Assembly (NCBI GenBank): GCA_003129525.1
Contig: CP029329.1
Coordinates: 1,593,501-1,657,500 of the forward strand
Direction of reading: 5' to 3'
Origin: Clostridium beijerinckii
Lineage (GTDB): Bacteria; Bacillota; Clostridia; Clostridiales; Clostridiaceae
Length of the DNA: 64,000 nt
A program made the translations under genes and the position numbers. Shown piece after piece: positions 45,973 to 55,905 of this stretch. Below the pieces are notes generated by a model that saw only the letters and a program-made list of their open reading frames with translations, did no database searches and had not been told where the DNA came from. The stretch's first letter is position 1. The number at the start of each line of letters is the position of its first letter.

Positions 45973-46268
45973 TTGACTATAAGTACAATAAGCATTGAAT
46001 TATTAATAATTGAAATTATAGTAAGTTTAATTTTTATATTTGCTACTGGAAAATAGGAAAGGCCAGAAGTAGTAAAGAGTAGATATGCTCTTGGTACTAT
46101 AATAAATTTTGAAATATCAGGCAGTCTACAATGATACCAATAAAACAAATAAAAACAAAGAAGGATACAATTTTAATTGAAGTTGCAAAAAACCAAGTTA
46201 TAGGCGAATTTGTTAATGGTTTTGAAGTAATTAAACCTGTTAAAAATATGGAAAATATTATGCATTAG
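45973..46268 (+). pseudogene. Decayed small membrane-protein gene or chain of small ORFs
   Basis: SD CGGAGG precedes a TTG at 45973 that opens a 27-codon hydrophobic peptide (one membrane helix, ELLIIEIIVSLIFIF) ending in TAG at 46054. The same frame continues for 25 codons (RPEVVKSRYALGTIINF) to a TGA at 46132 that overlaps an ATG (ATGA) opening a further 45-codon frame with DTILIEVAKNQVIGEF. The three pieces read like one small membrane-anchored protein broken by a stop and a frameshift. No family recognised. Alternatively, two real tiny genes. Confidence 0.4.
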
Positions 46269-46294
46269 CACAGAATAAGTAAAAAAATATATAC

Positions 46295-46321
46295 TTGACG
46301 TTTTGCAAGTAATGGTATAAT
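46295..46321 (+). promoter_or_regulatory. Promoter of the thi genes
   Basis: TTGACG (46295-46300), 15-base spacer, extended -10 TGGTATAAT ending at 46321. Confidence 0.65.
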
Positions 46322-46357
46322 CTTTACCTTGTACAAAACAATTTAATAATTTAGATA

Positions 46358-46447
46358 ACTAGAGGGGCTAATATTTTAGCTGAGATTGGAAAGATTGATT
46401 TCCTGACTCTTATAACCTGATTTGGTTAATGCCAACGTAGGGAAGTA
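46358..46447 (+). ncRNA. TPP riboswitch (THI element)
   Basis: Conserved landmarks in order: AGAGGGGCTAAT, GCTGAGATT, a variable stem, ACCTGATTTGGTTAATGCC and AACGTAGGGAAG. Together they form the TPP aptamer. It is followed by a perfect terminator (46498-46525), so high TPP should stop transcription before thiD. Confidence 0.95.
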
Positions 46448-46497
46448 TATTAATATTTATGTATAGTTTTGAAGTATATTTGTGCATAGTTTATTGA

Positions 46498-46525
46498 TGT
46501 ATTCCTTAAGGAATACATTTTTTTT
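46498..46525 (+). terminator. Riboswitch-controlled terminator ahead of thiD
   Basis: Perfect palindrome TGTATTCCTTAAGGAATACA (46498-46517) followed by eight T's. Confidence 0.9.
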
Positions 46526-46558
46526 GCGTAAAAATAATTAAAATGAAAGGATGATTTT

Positions 46559-47362
46559 ATGTTTAGAGCATTGACAATTGCAGGATCTGATACTTGTGGA
46601 GGAGCAGGAATTCAAGCAGATTTAAAGTCTTTTTCAGCTAATGGAGTTTATGGAATGAGTGTTATTACAGCAGTAACTATTCAAAATACTATGGGTGTTT
46701 TTGGCATTCAAGATATAAATGCAGAAATAATTGAAGGTCAAATTGATGTTATTTTTGAAGACATTAGAGTGGATGCTGTAAAGATAGGAATGGTTTCTAA
46801 GATTGAGTCTATAAAGGCTATATCAAAAGCATTAAGAAAAATTGAAAAGTTACCAGTAATAGTTTTAGATCCTGTTATGATTTCAAAAAGTGGATTTAAT
46901 TTATTATCAAAGGATGCAAAAGATACTTTAGTTAAAGAATTATTTCCTTTAGCAACATTAATCACTCCTAATTTACCAGAAGCAGAAGAAATTTTAGGAA
47001 TTGAGATAAAAACTTTAGATCAAATGAAGGAAGCGGCTTTAAAACTTATGGAACTTGGACCAAAAGCTGTTTTAGTTAAAGGTGGACATTTAGAAGGTGC
47101 AGCTACTGATTTATTATTTGATGGAAAAGAATTTATATTTTTAAAGCAAGAAAGAATAAATACTACCCATACTCATGGAACAGGATGCACTTTATCTTCT
47201 GCTATAGCTGCTAATTTAGCTAAAAACATGACTATGGAGGAAGCTGTGAGAGAAGGAAAGAGATACATAACGTGTGCCATTGAACATGGATTTGATCTTG
47301 GGAAGGGTGTTGGTCCTACTAATCATTTTTATGAACTTTATAAGAAAGCAGGAATGCTTTAA
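46559..47362 (+). CDS. thiD: Hydroxymethylpyrimidine/phosphomethylpyrimidine kinase
   Basis: 267 aa ribokinase-fold enzyme: ALTIAGSDTCGGAGIQADLK at the N-terminus, VLDPVMISKSG, TPNLPEA, and catalytic HTHGTGCTLSSAIAAN. It adds both phosphates to HMP. SD AAAGGATG. First gene under the TPP riboswitch; thiC follows after a 368-base gap. Confidence 0.94.
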   Translation: MFRALTIAGSDTCGGAGIQADLKSFSANGVYGMSVITAVTIQNTMGVFGIQDINAEIIEGQIDVIFEDIRVDAVKIGMVSKIESIKAISKALRKIEKLPVIVLDPVMISKSGFNLLSKDAKDTLVKELFPLATLITPNLPEAEEILGIEIKTLDQMKEAALKLMELGPKAVLVKGGHLEGAATDLLFDGKEFIFLKQERINTTHTHGTGCTLSSAIAANLAKNMTMEEAVREGKRYITCAIEHGFDLGKGVGPTNHFYELYKKAGML

Positions 47363-47730
47363 CAATTTACCATACACAATTTAGGAACGAGCCCACAGAG
47401 AAAGTTTAAAGAATGAAATGTAAAATGCACTGTGTGAAAGTTTTGCTAGCCAAATATAAAATTTGGATCATCACTTTTCGATTCTCACTTTTGCTTATGG
47501 CATTTGAAAAAATATTTTAGAAACCCTAAGGGGATTTTATATATTCTAATATGGCAAAAATTAAAACCATATATTCTGAAGAATATTACCATATATATTC
47601 TTCAGAATATGCACCGCTAAAAAAAGTGCAAAGCACAACCAAGAACTTTTTATAGCACAATTAAGAACTTCTGCAAATACAAGTCAAGGCATAATTAGAT
47701 TAAAAAATGAATGTGAGGAGAGAAGAAAAA
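47363..47730. other. thiD-thiC intergenic region with two repeat structures
   Basis: 368 bases. At 47384-47475 is a repeat shared with 28966-29034. At 47571-47610 is a hairpin with 16-bp arms (ATATTCTGAAGAATAT against its complement), and GCAC..GTGC follows. No T-run follows the long hairpin, so it is not a clear terminator. No second THI element is seen here. Confidence 0.55.
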
Positions 47731-49047
47731 ATGAATTATAAAACACAAATGGAAGCAGCTAAAAAGGGTATAGTCACTAAAGAAATGAAGGTGGTAGCTG
47801 AAAAGGAAAAGATTTCAGAAGAAAGATTAATGAAGCTTGTAGCAGAAGGTAAGGTCGCTATTCCAGCTAATATTAATCATAAATCACTTAGCGCAGAAGG
47901 TATTGGCGATGGACTTAAAACTAAAATAAACGTAAACTTAGGTGTTTCTGGAGATTGCATTGATTACTCTAATGAAATGAAAAAAGTAAAAATGGCAATT
48001 AAATTTGGTGCTGAAGCTATAATGGATTTAAGTAACTATGGAAAGACTCAAGAATTTAGAGAAAAACTTATTGAGTATTCGCCAGCTATGATAGGTACAG
48101 TTCCAATGTATGATGCAATTGGATACCTTGAAAAGGATCTTTTAGATATAAAAGCAGAAGATTTTCTTGGAGTAGTTAGAGCTCATGCAAAGGCAGGAGT
48201 TGATTTTGTTACTATTCATGCTGGAATAAATAAAAGAACAGTTGAATTATTTAAAGAAGATAAGAGAAGATTAAATATTGTATCTCGTGGAGGATCTTTA
48301 TTATTTGCTTGGATGGAAATGACAGGAAACGAAAATCCATTTTACGAATATTATGATGAGTTACTTGAAATCCTAAGAGAATATGATGTAACGATAAGTC
48401 TTGGAGATGCAATGAGACCAGGCTGTCTTGATGATTCAACTGATGCAGGACAAATTACTGAACTTATAGAACTAGGATTATTAACAAAGAGAGCTTGGGC
48501 AAAAGATGTTCAAGTTATGGTTGAAGGACCAGGGCACATGGCTATGAATGAAATTGCAGCTAATATGCAAATTCAAAAAAGATTATGTCATGGTGCACCT
48601 TTTTATGTACTTGGACCTCTTGTTACAGATATTGCTCCAGGATATGATCACATTACATCAGCTATTGGTGGAGCTATTGCAGCAACACATGGAGCAAATT
48701 TCCTTTGTTATGTAACACCAGCTGAACATTTAAGGCTTCCAGATTTATCAGATGTTAAAGAAGGAATTATTGCATCGAAAATTGCAGCTCATGCGGCAGA
48801 TATAGCTAATGGACTTCCAGGAGCAAGAAACCAAGATAATGCAATGGCAGATGCTCGTCAAAAACTTGATTGGGAAGAAATGTTCAAGGTTGCTATTGAT
48901 GGAGAAAAGGCTAGAACATATTTTGAAAGTTTGCCACCAGAAGAAAAACATAGCTGCTCTATGTGTGGAAAAATGTGTGCAGTAAGAACAACTAATAAAA
49001 TTCTAAATGGTGAAAAAGTAGAACTTTTTGATAAAGAGGGGAAATAG
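47731..49047 (+). CDS. thiC: Phosphomethylpyrimidine synthase
   Basis: About 438 aa radical-SAM enzyme turning aminoimidazole ribotide into [51 protein letters not shown], and a C-terminal Fe-S cysteine cluster CSMCGKMC are visible. This is the shorter clostridial form; the cluster spacing is C-x2-C-x3-C as read. An ATG at 47707 is in frame, but SD GAGGAG between it and the ATG at 47731 supports the latter. Two bases separate it from thiM. Confidence 0.94.
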   Translation: MNYKTQMEAAKKGIVTKEMKVVAEKEKISEERLMKLVAEGKVAIPANINHKSLSAEGIGDGLKTKINVNLGVSGDCIDYSNEMKKVKMAIKFGAEAIMDLSNYGKTQEFREKLIEYSPAMIGTVPMYDAIGYLEKDLLDIKAEDFLGVVRAHAKAGVDFVTIHAGINKRTVELFKEDKRRLNIVSRGGSLLFAWMEMTGNENPFYEYYDELLEILREYDVTISLGDAMRPGCLDDSTDAGQITELIELGLLTKRAWAKDVQVMVEGPGHMAMNEIAANMQIQKRLCHGAPFYVLGPLVTDIAPGYDHITSAIGGAIAATHGANFLCYVTPAEHLRLPDLSDVKEGIIASKIAAHAADIANGLPGARNQDNAMADARQKLDWEEMFKVAIDGEKARTYFESLPPEEKHSCSMCGKMCAVRTTNKILNGEKVELFDKEGK

Positions 49048-49049
49048 TT

Positions 49050-49880
49050 ATGAGTAAGGAAATAGTTGTAGAAATAGAAAAATTATTAGATGAGGTTAGA
49101 AATAAGAAACCTCTTGTACACAATATAACAAATTATGTTACAGTTAATGATTGTGCAAATATATTACTTGCATTAGGTGCATCACCAATTATGGCTGATG
49201 ATATTAAAGAAGCAGCTGATATTACTAATATTTCATCTGCACTTGTAATAAATATTGGTACATTAAATGAAAGAACAATTGAATCTATGATTGCATCAGG
49301 CAAGAAGGCAAACGAATTAAATATTCCAGTTGTGTTTGATCCAGTAGGTGCAGGTGCATCTGAGTTTAGAAATGTAACTACTAAGAGAATAATAGAAGAA
49401 GTAAAAGTAAGTGTTTTACGTGGAAATATGTCTGAGATTAAATTTATAAGTGGTTTGGAATCTACAACTAATGGGGTTGATGCCTCTGAAAGTGATATGC
49501 AAAATAGTAATGATGAATGTGTTCATGTAGCTAAAAATTTAGCAAATAAACTTAAATGCACTGTAGCCATTACAGGGGCAACAGACATTATATCTGATGG
49601 AGAAAGAGTAGCTATACTTGGAAATGGAAATAAAATGTTATCAAATGTTACAGGAACAGGTTGCATGACAAGTGCATTAGTTGGAGGTTTTTGTGGAGCA
49701 AGTTCAGATTACTTTATAGGAGCTATTTCTGGTATTATATCTATGGGGATTGCTGGAGAAATTGCTTTTGAAAAGGCTGGGCAATTTGGTATTGGAAGTT
49801 TTCATATAGCAATTATAGATGCTATAAGCAATTTGAATTCTGAAATAATTAGAACTATGGCTAAAATTGAAGTGAAATAG
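49050..49880 (+). CDS. thiM: Hydroxyethylthiazole kinase
   Basis: 276 aa. VHNITNYVTVNDCANILLA near the N-terminus, VVFDPVGAGAS, VLRGNMSEI, and catalytic NVTGTGCMTSALVG. It phosphorylates scavenged thiazole. SD AGGGGAAA. Its presence with no thiG/thiH/thiS nearby suggests the thiazole half is salvaged, at least at this locus. Confidence 0.94.
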   Translation: MSKEIVVEIEKLLDEVRNKKPLVHNITNYVTVNDCANILLALGASPIMADDIKEAADITNISSALVINIGTLNERTIESMIASGKKANELNIPVVFDPVGAGASEFRNVTTKRIIEEVKVSVLRGNMSEIKFISGLESTTNGVDASESDMQNSNDECVHVAKNLANKLKCTVAITGATDIISDGERVAILGNGNKMLSNVTGTGCMTSALVGGFCGASSDYFIGAISGIISMGIAGEIAFEKAGQFGIGSFHIAIIDAISNLNSEIIRTMAKIEVK

Positions 49881-49887
49881 AGTGTAA

Positions 49888-49920
49888 GGCGTGTATCATA
49901 TTTAGAGAGGTACACGCTTT
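49888..49920 (+). terminator. Hairpin after thiM
   Basis: GGCGTGTA-C and G-TACACGCTTT form a stem with one bulge and a loop of about 12, followed by T-rich sequence. It may weaken transcription into thiE. Confidence 0.6.
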
Positions 49921-49974
49921 ATTATATTTAGTATATAATTAGAAATAGAAATGATATAAGAGGAGGAAATATTA

Positions 49975-50604
49975 ATGAAAGCAAAAATAGATTATAGTAT
50001 TTATCTTGTGACAGATAGGGATTTAATGAGTACAGAAACTTTAGAAGAGGCTGTAGAACAAGCTATAATTGGAGGTTGCACATTAGTTCAATTAAGAGAA
50101 AAAGATTGTTCATCTCTTGATTTTTATAATACAGCAGTAAAGGTAAAGCAAATAACAGATAAATATAATGTACCATTATTAATAAATGATAGATTAGATA
50201 TTGCACTAGCTGTTGATGCCGCTGGAGTACATGTAGGACAAAGTGATTTACCATTGGTAGTTGTTAGAAAAGTTATTGGTGAAGATAAGATTATTGGAGT
50301 TTCAACAGGAACATTAGAACAAGCACTTAAAGCACAAGATGATGGAGCAGATTATATAGGTGTTGGTGCTATGTATTCTACTGGTACTAAAAAGGATGCA
50401 AAGCCAACATCAATGGAAGAGTTAAAGAAAATAAGAGAAAATATATCTTTGCCTATAGTTGTAATAGGTGGAATTAATAAAGAAAGAGTTAAGGATTTCG
50501 AAGGTACTGGCATTGATGGGCTTGCAATAGTTTCAGCTATTATTGCTCAGAATGATATTGCAGAGGCTACAAAAGAATTAAAAAAAATATTCACACAAGG
50601 TTAA
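49975..50604 (+). CDS. thiE: Thiamine-phosphate synthase
   Basis: 209 aa TIM barrel: [60 protein letters not shown]. It joins HMP-PP and thiazole-P. SD GAGGAGGAAA. Confidence 0.95.
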   Translation: MKAKIDYSIYLVTDRDLMSTETLEEAVEQAIIGGCTLVQLREKDCSSLDFYNTAVKVKQITDKYNVPLLINDRLDIALAVDAAGVHVGQSDLPLVVVRKVIGEDKIIGVSTGTLEQALKAQDDGADYIGVGAMYSTGTKKDAKPTSMEELKKIRENISLPIVVIGGINKERVKDFEGTGIDGLAIVSAIIAQNDIAEATKELKKIFTQG

Positions 50605-50811
50605 ATTAAAATGGAAAAATAGAACTCTTTTTAAATAGATGTTTTTAAAATTTATATGATTTGCAATAAAAGCATATAAAAACAAAAGAATATAACAATT
50701 TATAGGAAACATTAGCATAACAGACAAAAGTGCAACCTATATTTTTAATAAAACAATGTAGATATATATAATATATAATATGATTATTAAAGAATAATGG
50801 AGGGTAAAATT

Positions 50812-51786
50812 ATGAATGTTGGTAATATACTTATACTGTTACCTATAAATGAAAGACAAAGAAAATTAATAGAAGTTGAAGCACCTAATGCTAATTATAT
50901 ATATAAAACATATGCTGAGGTAGATAAATCAATAGTTCAAAAATCAGATATAATCATTGGAAATCCACCAGTAGAAATGCTTATGGGTTCTCCAAATTTA
51001 AAATGGTTACAATTAAATAGTGCTGGAAGTGATGCTTATATAGAGGAAGGTATACTAAAAAAAGAAGTGTTATTAACAAATGCAACAGGTGCATATGGTC
51101 TAGCGATATCTGAACATATGATAGGGCTTCTTCTTCAACTATTTAAAAAACTTCATATTTATAGAAATAATCAAAAGCTACATCTTTGGAAAGATGAAGG
51201 TGAAGTTAAATCTATTTATAACTCTAAAGTTTTAATAATAGGACTTGGAAATATTGGTGGAGAATTTGCAAAGAGGATAAAAGCATTTGGGGGCTATACA
51301 ATAGGAGTAAAGAGAACCAACACTGATAAACCAGATTTTATAGACGAATTGTATTTAATGGATAAAATAGATGAGTTACTCCCATTAGCAGATGTTGTAG
51401 CACTTACGATACCTGGTACAAAAGAAACCTATAAAATGTTTTCTAAAGAAAAACTTAAACTTATGAAAAATGGAGCAGCACTATTAAATGTTGGCAGAGG
51501 CAATGTACTTGATACTGATGCACTATGTGATCTAGTAGAAAGTGGACATCTTTTAGGTGCTGGACTAGATGTAGTTGATCCAGAACCACTTCCTAAAAAT
51601 CATAGAATCTGGGATGTAGATAATATAATAATCACTCCTCATATTTCTGGAGGATATCACATTCCAGAAACTTTAGATAAGATTGCTCAAATCAGCGCTA
51701 AAAATCTAAGGAATTTTATTAATGGAGATAGGCTTGTAAATATTGTTGATTTTTCTACAGGGTATAGAACTTTGGATATTAAATAA
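50812..51786 (+). CDS. D-isomer-specific 2-hydroxyacid dehydrogenase
   Basis: About 324 aa. Rossmann motif IGLGNIGGEFAKR (about 145-157), catalytic Arg in NVGRGNVLD, Glu in DVVDPEPLP and His in TPHISGG. It reduces a 2-keto acid or oxidises a D-2-hydroxy acid with NAD(P). The in-frame ATG at 50797 lies in the SD (GGAGGG); the ATG at 50812 is used. Single gene with a terminator; substrate unknown. Confidence 0.88.
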   Translation: MNVGNILILLPINERQRKLIEVEAPNANYIYKTYAEVDKSIVQKSDIIIGNPPVEMLMGSPNLKWLQLNSAGSDAYIEEGILKKEVLLTNATGAYGLAISEHMIGLLLQLFKKLHIYRNNQKLHLWKDEGEVKSIYNSKVLIIGLGNIGGEFAKRIKAFGGYTIGVKRTNTDKPDFIDELYLMDKIDELLPLADVVALTIPGTKETYKMFSKEKLKLMKNGAALLNVGRGNVLDTDALCDLVESGHLLGAGLDVVDPEPLPKNHRIWDVDNIIITPHISGGYHIPETLDKIAQISAKNLRNFINGDRLVNIVDFSTGYRTLDIK

Positions 51787-51857
51787 ACATAAAATTTGAA
51801 TTGAAAATTAATATATTAAAAATGTTTAAATATAGAATCTATAAAAATATAACAAGT

Positions 51858-51914
51858 AAAAAACAGCAGCAAGTTTAGACTTTATATAAACCTAAACTTA
51901 CTACTGTTTTGTAA
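51858..51914. terminator. Bidirectional terminator between dehydrogenase and dpp operon
   Basis: AAAACAGCAGCAAGTTTAG pairs with CTAAACTTACTACTGTTTT with two mismatches, loop about 13 bases, T's on both sides. Confidence 0.82.
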
Positions 51915-51942
51915 TATAATATTTTCCATTATAACTATAAAA

Positions 51943-52914
51943 CTATTTTTCATCATAAAGGTGACAAGCCACTTTATGACCAGATTCTAATTCCACTAAA
52001 TTAGGTTCAGATTGCTTACAGATATCCATGCACTTAGGACATCTAGTATGGAATCTACAACCTGCTGGTGGGTTTATTGGACTTGGTACATCACCTGTTA
52101 ATATGATTCTTTCTTTTTTCTTTTCAGGATTAGGAATAGGTATAGCTGAAAGTAGAGCTTGAGTATATGGGTGCATTGGAGTACTGTATAATTTATCTAC
52201 AGTTGCAATTTCTACCAATTTACCAAGATACATAACACCAACTCTATTACTTATATGCTTAACTACATTTAAACCATGAGCTATAAATAAATAAGTGAAG
52301 CCCAAATCTTTTTGTAAATCTGACAAAAGATTCAGAATTTGTGCTTGAATAGAAACATCAAGTGCAGAAACAGCTTCATCACAAACTATAAGTTTAGGAT
52401 TAACTGAGATAGCACGAGCTATTCCAACTCTTTGTCTTTGGCCACCACTAAATTCATGTGGATATCTATCTTTATGGTAAGAAGCAAGGCCAACTTGTTT
52501 TAAAAGAATATCAAGTTTATTTTCTAATTCATCTCCACTTGCAATACCATTGATTTTCATAGGTTCTCTTATAATATCTCCAATGGTCATTCTTGGATTT
52601 AGAGATGCATAAGGATCTTGGAATATAATTTGTATGTTTTTACTTATATCTTTTCTATTATTCTTACGAATTGCATTAACTTCTTTACCTTCAAAAAGAA
52701 TTTCACCAGAAGTTGAATCAAGTAAAGTTACAAGAAGTCTTCCCATGGTAGATTTACCACAACCAGATTCTCCAACAATTCCTAAAGTTTCACCTTTATA
52801 AATATCAAAGGTAACATCATCAACTGCTTGCACATAGTTTGCCTTTTGAAAAAATCCTGAGGATGCTACAGGAAAGTACTTCTTTAAATTTTTAACTTCC
52901 ATTAATTTATCCAT
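51943..52914 (-). CDS. Oligo/dipeptide ABC transporter ATP-binding protein (DppF/OppF)
   Basis: About 323 aa. Walker [11 protein letters not shown]-loop [10 protein letters not shown], signature FSGGQRQR, Walker [13 protein letters not shown], and the C-terminal cysteine region [10 protein letters not shown]. The H-loop reads FIAHGLNVV: the catalytic His is kept, but the usual following Asp is Gly. SD AAGGAGG supports the start at 52914; the frame extends to 52938. It overlaps the DppD gene by 8 bases. Last gene of the operon. Confidence 0.92.
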   Translation of the reverse strand: MDKLMEVKNLKKYFPVASSGFFQKANYVQAVDDVTFDIYKGETLGIVGESGCGKSTMGRLLVTLLDSTSGEILFEGKEVNAIRKNNRKDISKNIQIIFQDPYASLNPRMTIGDIIREPMKINGIASGDELENKLDILLKQVGLASYHKDRYPHEFSGGQRQRVGIARAISVNPKLIVCDEAVSALDVSIQAQILNLLSDLQKDLGFTYLFIAHGLNVVKHISNRVGVMYLGKLVEIATVDKLYSTPMHPYTQALLSAIPIPNPEKKKERIILTGDVPSPINPPAGCRFHTRCPKCMDICKQSEPNLVELESGHKVACHLYDEK

Positions 52915-53887
52915 TAGCTTTATCCTCCTTATTTTCATATAAGAAACAACGAACTTCTCTTTCTACTAGATTAATTAAAGGAGGAGTATTATTATTACAT
53001 TTTTCAAAACAATTTGGGCATCTATCCCTAAAGGCACAGCCAGTAGGTAAGTCAAGTGGGTTGGGAACAGTACCCGGTATAATAAATAATCTTTCTGCAT
53101 CTTCATCTATTTTAGGAATTGAGTTAAGTAATCCCTGAGTATATGGATGCTTTGGATCTTTAAATAGATCTTTAACAAATGCCTTTTCAACAACTCTTCC
53201 ACAATACATAACTACAACTTTATCTGCAACTTCAGCAACAACACCTAAATCATGTGTTATAAGAAGTATAGCAGTACCAAACTTTTCTTTAAGTTCAAGC
53301 ATAAGTTCAAGTATTTGAGCTTGTATTGTAACATCAAGGGCAGTTGTAGGTTCATCGGCAATTAAAAGTTCAGGACTACAACTAAGTGCCATAGCTATCA
53401 TAACTCTTTGTCTCATACCACCACTTAATTGATGAGGATAATTGTCAATTCTAGTTTCAGGTGAAGGAATACCAACAAGTTTGAGCATTTCAATTGATCG
53501 AGTCCGTGCTTCTTTTTTAGTTACACCATCATGTTTTATAATCGATTCAGAAATCTGTTTTCCAATTGTAAAAACAGGATTTAAAGAAGTCATAGGTTCT
53601 TGGAAGATCATAGATAATTGTTTTCCGCGCATTTTTTGCATTTCTTTTTCAGATTTGCTTAGTAAATTTTCCCCTTTAAATAAGGCTTCACCAGTTACAT
53701 TTGTATTGTCAGTCTTTGAAAGCAGTCTCATTAAAGATAGAGATGTAACACTTTTCCCACTACCAGACTCACCAACTATTGCAACTACTTCACCTTTATC
53801 TACACAAAAATCAACACCATTGACAGCAGCAATTATGCCTTTTTTAGTTTTGAATTCTGTCTTTAAGTTTTTTATATCAAGTAGCAT
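52907..53887 (-). CDS. Oligo/dipeptide ABC transporter ATP-binding protein (DppD/OppD)
   Basis: 326 aa. Walker A GESGSGKSV, Q-loop FQEPMTSLNP, signature LSGGMRQR, Walker B LLIADEPTTALD, H-loop ITHDLGVV, C-terminal CAFRDRCPNC. It pairs with the DppF-type subunit to drive import. Confidence 0.94.
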   Translation of the reverse strand: MLLDIKNLKTEFKTKKGIIAAVNGVDFCVDKGEVVAIVGESGSGKSVTSLSLMRLLSKTDNTNVTGEALFKGENLLSKSEKEMQKMRGKQLSMIFQEPMTSLNPVFTIGKQISESIIKHDGVTKKEARTRSIEMLKLVGIPSPETRIDNYPHQLSGGMRQRVMIAMALSCSPELLIADEPTTALDVTIQAQILELMLELKEKFGTAILLITHDLGVVAEVADKVVVMYCGRVVEKAFVKDLFKDPKHPYTQGLLNSIPKIDEDAERLFIIPGTVPNPLDLPTGCAFRDRCPNCFEKCNNNTPPLINLVEREVRCFLYENKEDKANG

Positions 53888-53899
53888 TTAAAATCCCTC

Positions 53900-54808
53900 C
53901 TATGCATTTAGCTTAGGATCAAGTGCATCTCTAAGCCCATCTCCAAATAAGTTAAAAGCAAGTACTGTAAGTGTAATTGCAAGTCCTGGGAATAGTATTA
54001 TATAAGGAGCATTGTAGAAATAACTTCTGCCTGATCCAAGCATTGTTCCCCATTCAGCAAGTGGAGGTTGAACTCCAAGTCCTAAAAAGCCAAGTGCTGC
54101 TGTGTCTAAAATTGCACTTGAGATACCAAGTGTAGCACGAACAATTATTGGAGATAAAATATTTGGGAGTACATGTTTAAAAATTATAGTAAATTCGTTA
54201 TTACCTATGGCCTTTGCAGCTTGAACATATTCGCTTTCCCGTACAGAGAGCACACAGCCACGAACTATACGAGCATACTCTGGAATTGTAACTATACTGA
54301 TTGCGATAACTGCTTTATCAAGGCCCTTACCTAAAGCACTCATAAATGCGATTGCAAGTAATAGTGAAGGGAAGGCAAGTATTACATCCATTAATCTCAT
54401 TAAAAACATATCAAGCTTTCCACCAAAATATCCACAAATAGAACCAATTACAGTTCCTATTGAAAGTGCAATAGCAACTGAGATAATACCAACTCTTAAT
54501 GAAATTTTAGTACCGTCAATTACTCTCGAAAAAATATCTCTTCCTTGTTCATCAGTACCAAAAAAGTGAGTAGCTGATGGAGTCTGAAGACTGTTTGATA
54601 ATTCTCCAGTATAAGGATCATAAGGCATTAAAAATTTACCGAAGATTGCAACGATAACTATAATCCCAATAATAATCAAACCAATAAGAGCAGCTTTATT
54701 GGATACAAGTATCCCCATGAAATTTTTAAATCTAGTAAGTTTTGTGTTTTTTTCAGAAGATACTTCATTTGAAGATGAAATATCTTCATTAGTTAAATCA
54801 GTATTCAT
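53900..54808 (-). CDS. Oligo/dipeptide ABC transporter permease (DppC/OppC)
   Basis: About 302 aa with six predicted membrane helices. LMPYDPYTGELS and GTDEQGRDIFSRVIDGTKIS follow the first helix, and the EAA coupling loop is EYVQAAKAIGNNEFTIIFKHVLPN. The frame extends upstream to 54859, but SD GGAGGA before the ATG at 54808 marks the start; the longer form would overlap DppB. Confidence 0.93.
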   Translation of the reverse strand: MNTDLTNEDISSSNEVSSEKNTKLTRFKNFMGILVSNKAALIGLIIIGIIVIVAIFGKFLMPYDPYTGELSNSLQTPSATHFFGTDEQGRDIFSRVIDGTKISLRVGIISVAIALSIGTVIGSICGYFGGKLDMFLMRLMDVILAFPSLLLAIAFMSALGKGLDKAVIAISIVTIPEYARIVRGCVLSVRESEYVQAAKAIGNNEFTIIFKHVLPNILSPIIVRATLGISSAILDTAALGFLGLGVQPPLAEWGTMLGSGRSYFYNAPYIILFPGLAITLTVLAFNLFGDGLRDALDPKLNA

Positions 54809-54824
54809 AAAAATTAATCCTCCT

Positions 54825-55829
54825 TTAAGAATATTTGATACGAGGATCAATATACGCATAAAGTAAATCTACGAATAAATTTACTAAAACAAATACTACA
54901 GCCATTATCATAACAGCACCTTGTACCACTGGATAATCTGATTTTAAAATAGCATCAATTGTATAACTACCAATTCCAGGCCATGAGAAAACTGTTTCAG
55001 TTAAAACGGCACCGCCCAGAAGAGAACCAAGTTGAAGTCCAATAACAGTAGTAACTGGAATTAGAGCATTTCTAAGTCCATGACTTTTAATAACTACATT
55101 TTCTACAAGTCCTTTTGATCTTGCAGTTCTTATATAATCTTGTCCAAGTACTTCAAGCATAGCAGAACGAGTCATACGAGCAATAATTGCTGTAGAGTAC
55201 GATGCTAGTGCAATTACAGGTAAAACTAAATGTTTTAAAGAATCCCAAAATGCAGTCATATTTCCTGCCATTAAACTATCTAAAAGATACAAACCAGTAA
55301 TTTTAACAGGTTCCATGCCGATTGTTGCCCTGCCAGAAACTGGGAGTATATGTAATCCAACTGAAAATATAACAATTAAAATTAATCCAAGCCAAAATAT
55401 AGGCATTGAAACTCCGATTAAGGATCCACCCATACAAAGATAATCTATAATTGAATTTTGCTTAACTGCTGAGAGAACTCCAAGAGTTACACCAACAATA
55501 GAAGCTACAATAATAGACACAATTGCAAGCTCAATAGTTGCAGGAAATCTTGTGAAAATTTCTTTGGCTACAGAACTTTTGGTTATAAGAGAATTACCAA
55601 AGTCTCCTTGAAGAATACCTTTTAGGAAATCCCAATATTGTATATACAAAGGATCGTTTAATCCTAATTGTTGCCTTAATGCAACAATTTGATCTTCACT
55701 TGCGTGTTGTCCTAAAATTATTGAAGTAGGATCACTAGTAAGGACATGCATAATTAAAAATACTAGTACTGAAACACCAAGAACTACAGGTACTAGTAAT
55801 AATAATCTCTTAATAAAATATTTGAACAT
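54825..55829 (-). CDS. Oligo/dipeptide ABC transporter permease (DppB/OppB)
   Basis: 334 aa. N-terminal FIKRLLLLVPVVLGVSVLVF, DPLYIQYWDFLKGILQGDFG, and EAA loop DYIRTARSKGLVENVVIKSHGLRNA are all standard. It forms the pore with DppC. SD AGAGGTG. Confidence 0.94.
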   Translation of the reverse strand: MFKYFIKRLLLLVPVVLGVSVLVFLIMHVLTSDPTSIILGQHASEDQIVALRQQLGLNDPLYIQYWDFLKGILQGDFGNSLITKSSVAKEIFTRFPATIELAIVSIIVASIVGVTLGVLSAVKQNSIIDYLCMGGSLIGVSMPIFWLGLILIVIFSVGLHILPVSGRATIGMEPVKITGLYLLDSLMAGNMTAFWDSLKHLVLPVIALASYSTAIIARMTRSAMLEVLGQDYIRTARSKGLVENVVIKSHGLRNALIPVTTVIGLQLGSLLGGAVLTETVFSWPGIGSYTIDAILKSDYPVVQGAVMIMAVVFVLVNLFVDLLYAYIDPRIKYS

Positions 55830-55861
55830 AAATTCACCTCTTTTTAAAATGTTAATTATAA

Positions 55862-55883
55862 GGCTCCGATATGTATCGGAGCC
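55862..55883 (-). terminator. Attenuating hairpin between the binding-protein and permease genes
   Basis: Perfect GC-rich 10-bp stem GGCTCCGATA/TATCGGAGCC with a 2-base loop. On the minus strand only a short T-poor tail follows, so it likely gives partial termination or protects the binding-protein mRNA, as in many ABC operons. Confidence 0.65.
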
Positions 55884-55905
55884 AATTTTTTTTAAAAGTT
55901 ATTCG

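Larger units (their letters stand above)
45722..46558. other. Intergenic region holding terminator, decayed small ORFs and the thiamine control region
   Basis: 837 bases. From left: sdaAA terminator (45803-45840), short frames that look like a broken gene (45973-46268), then the thi promoter, TPP riboswitch and its terminator (46295-46525). Nothing else seen. Confidence 0.7.

Noticed and set aside
47363-47730. Second TPP riboswitch before thiC
   Set aside because: No CTGAGA or ACCTGAT..GGTTAATGCC landmarks; only repeat hairpins.
53442-53891. 149-codon plus-strand frame across the DppD gene
   Set aside because: Mirror of DppD codons, no ribosome site or family resemblance.
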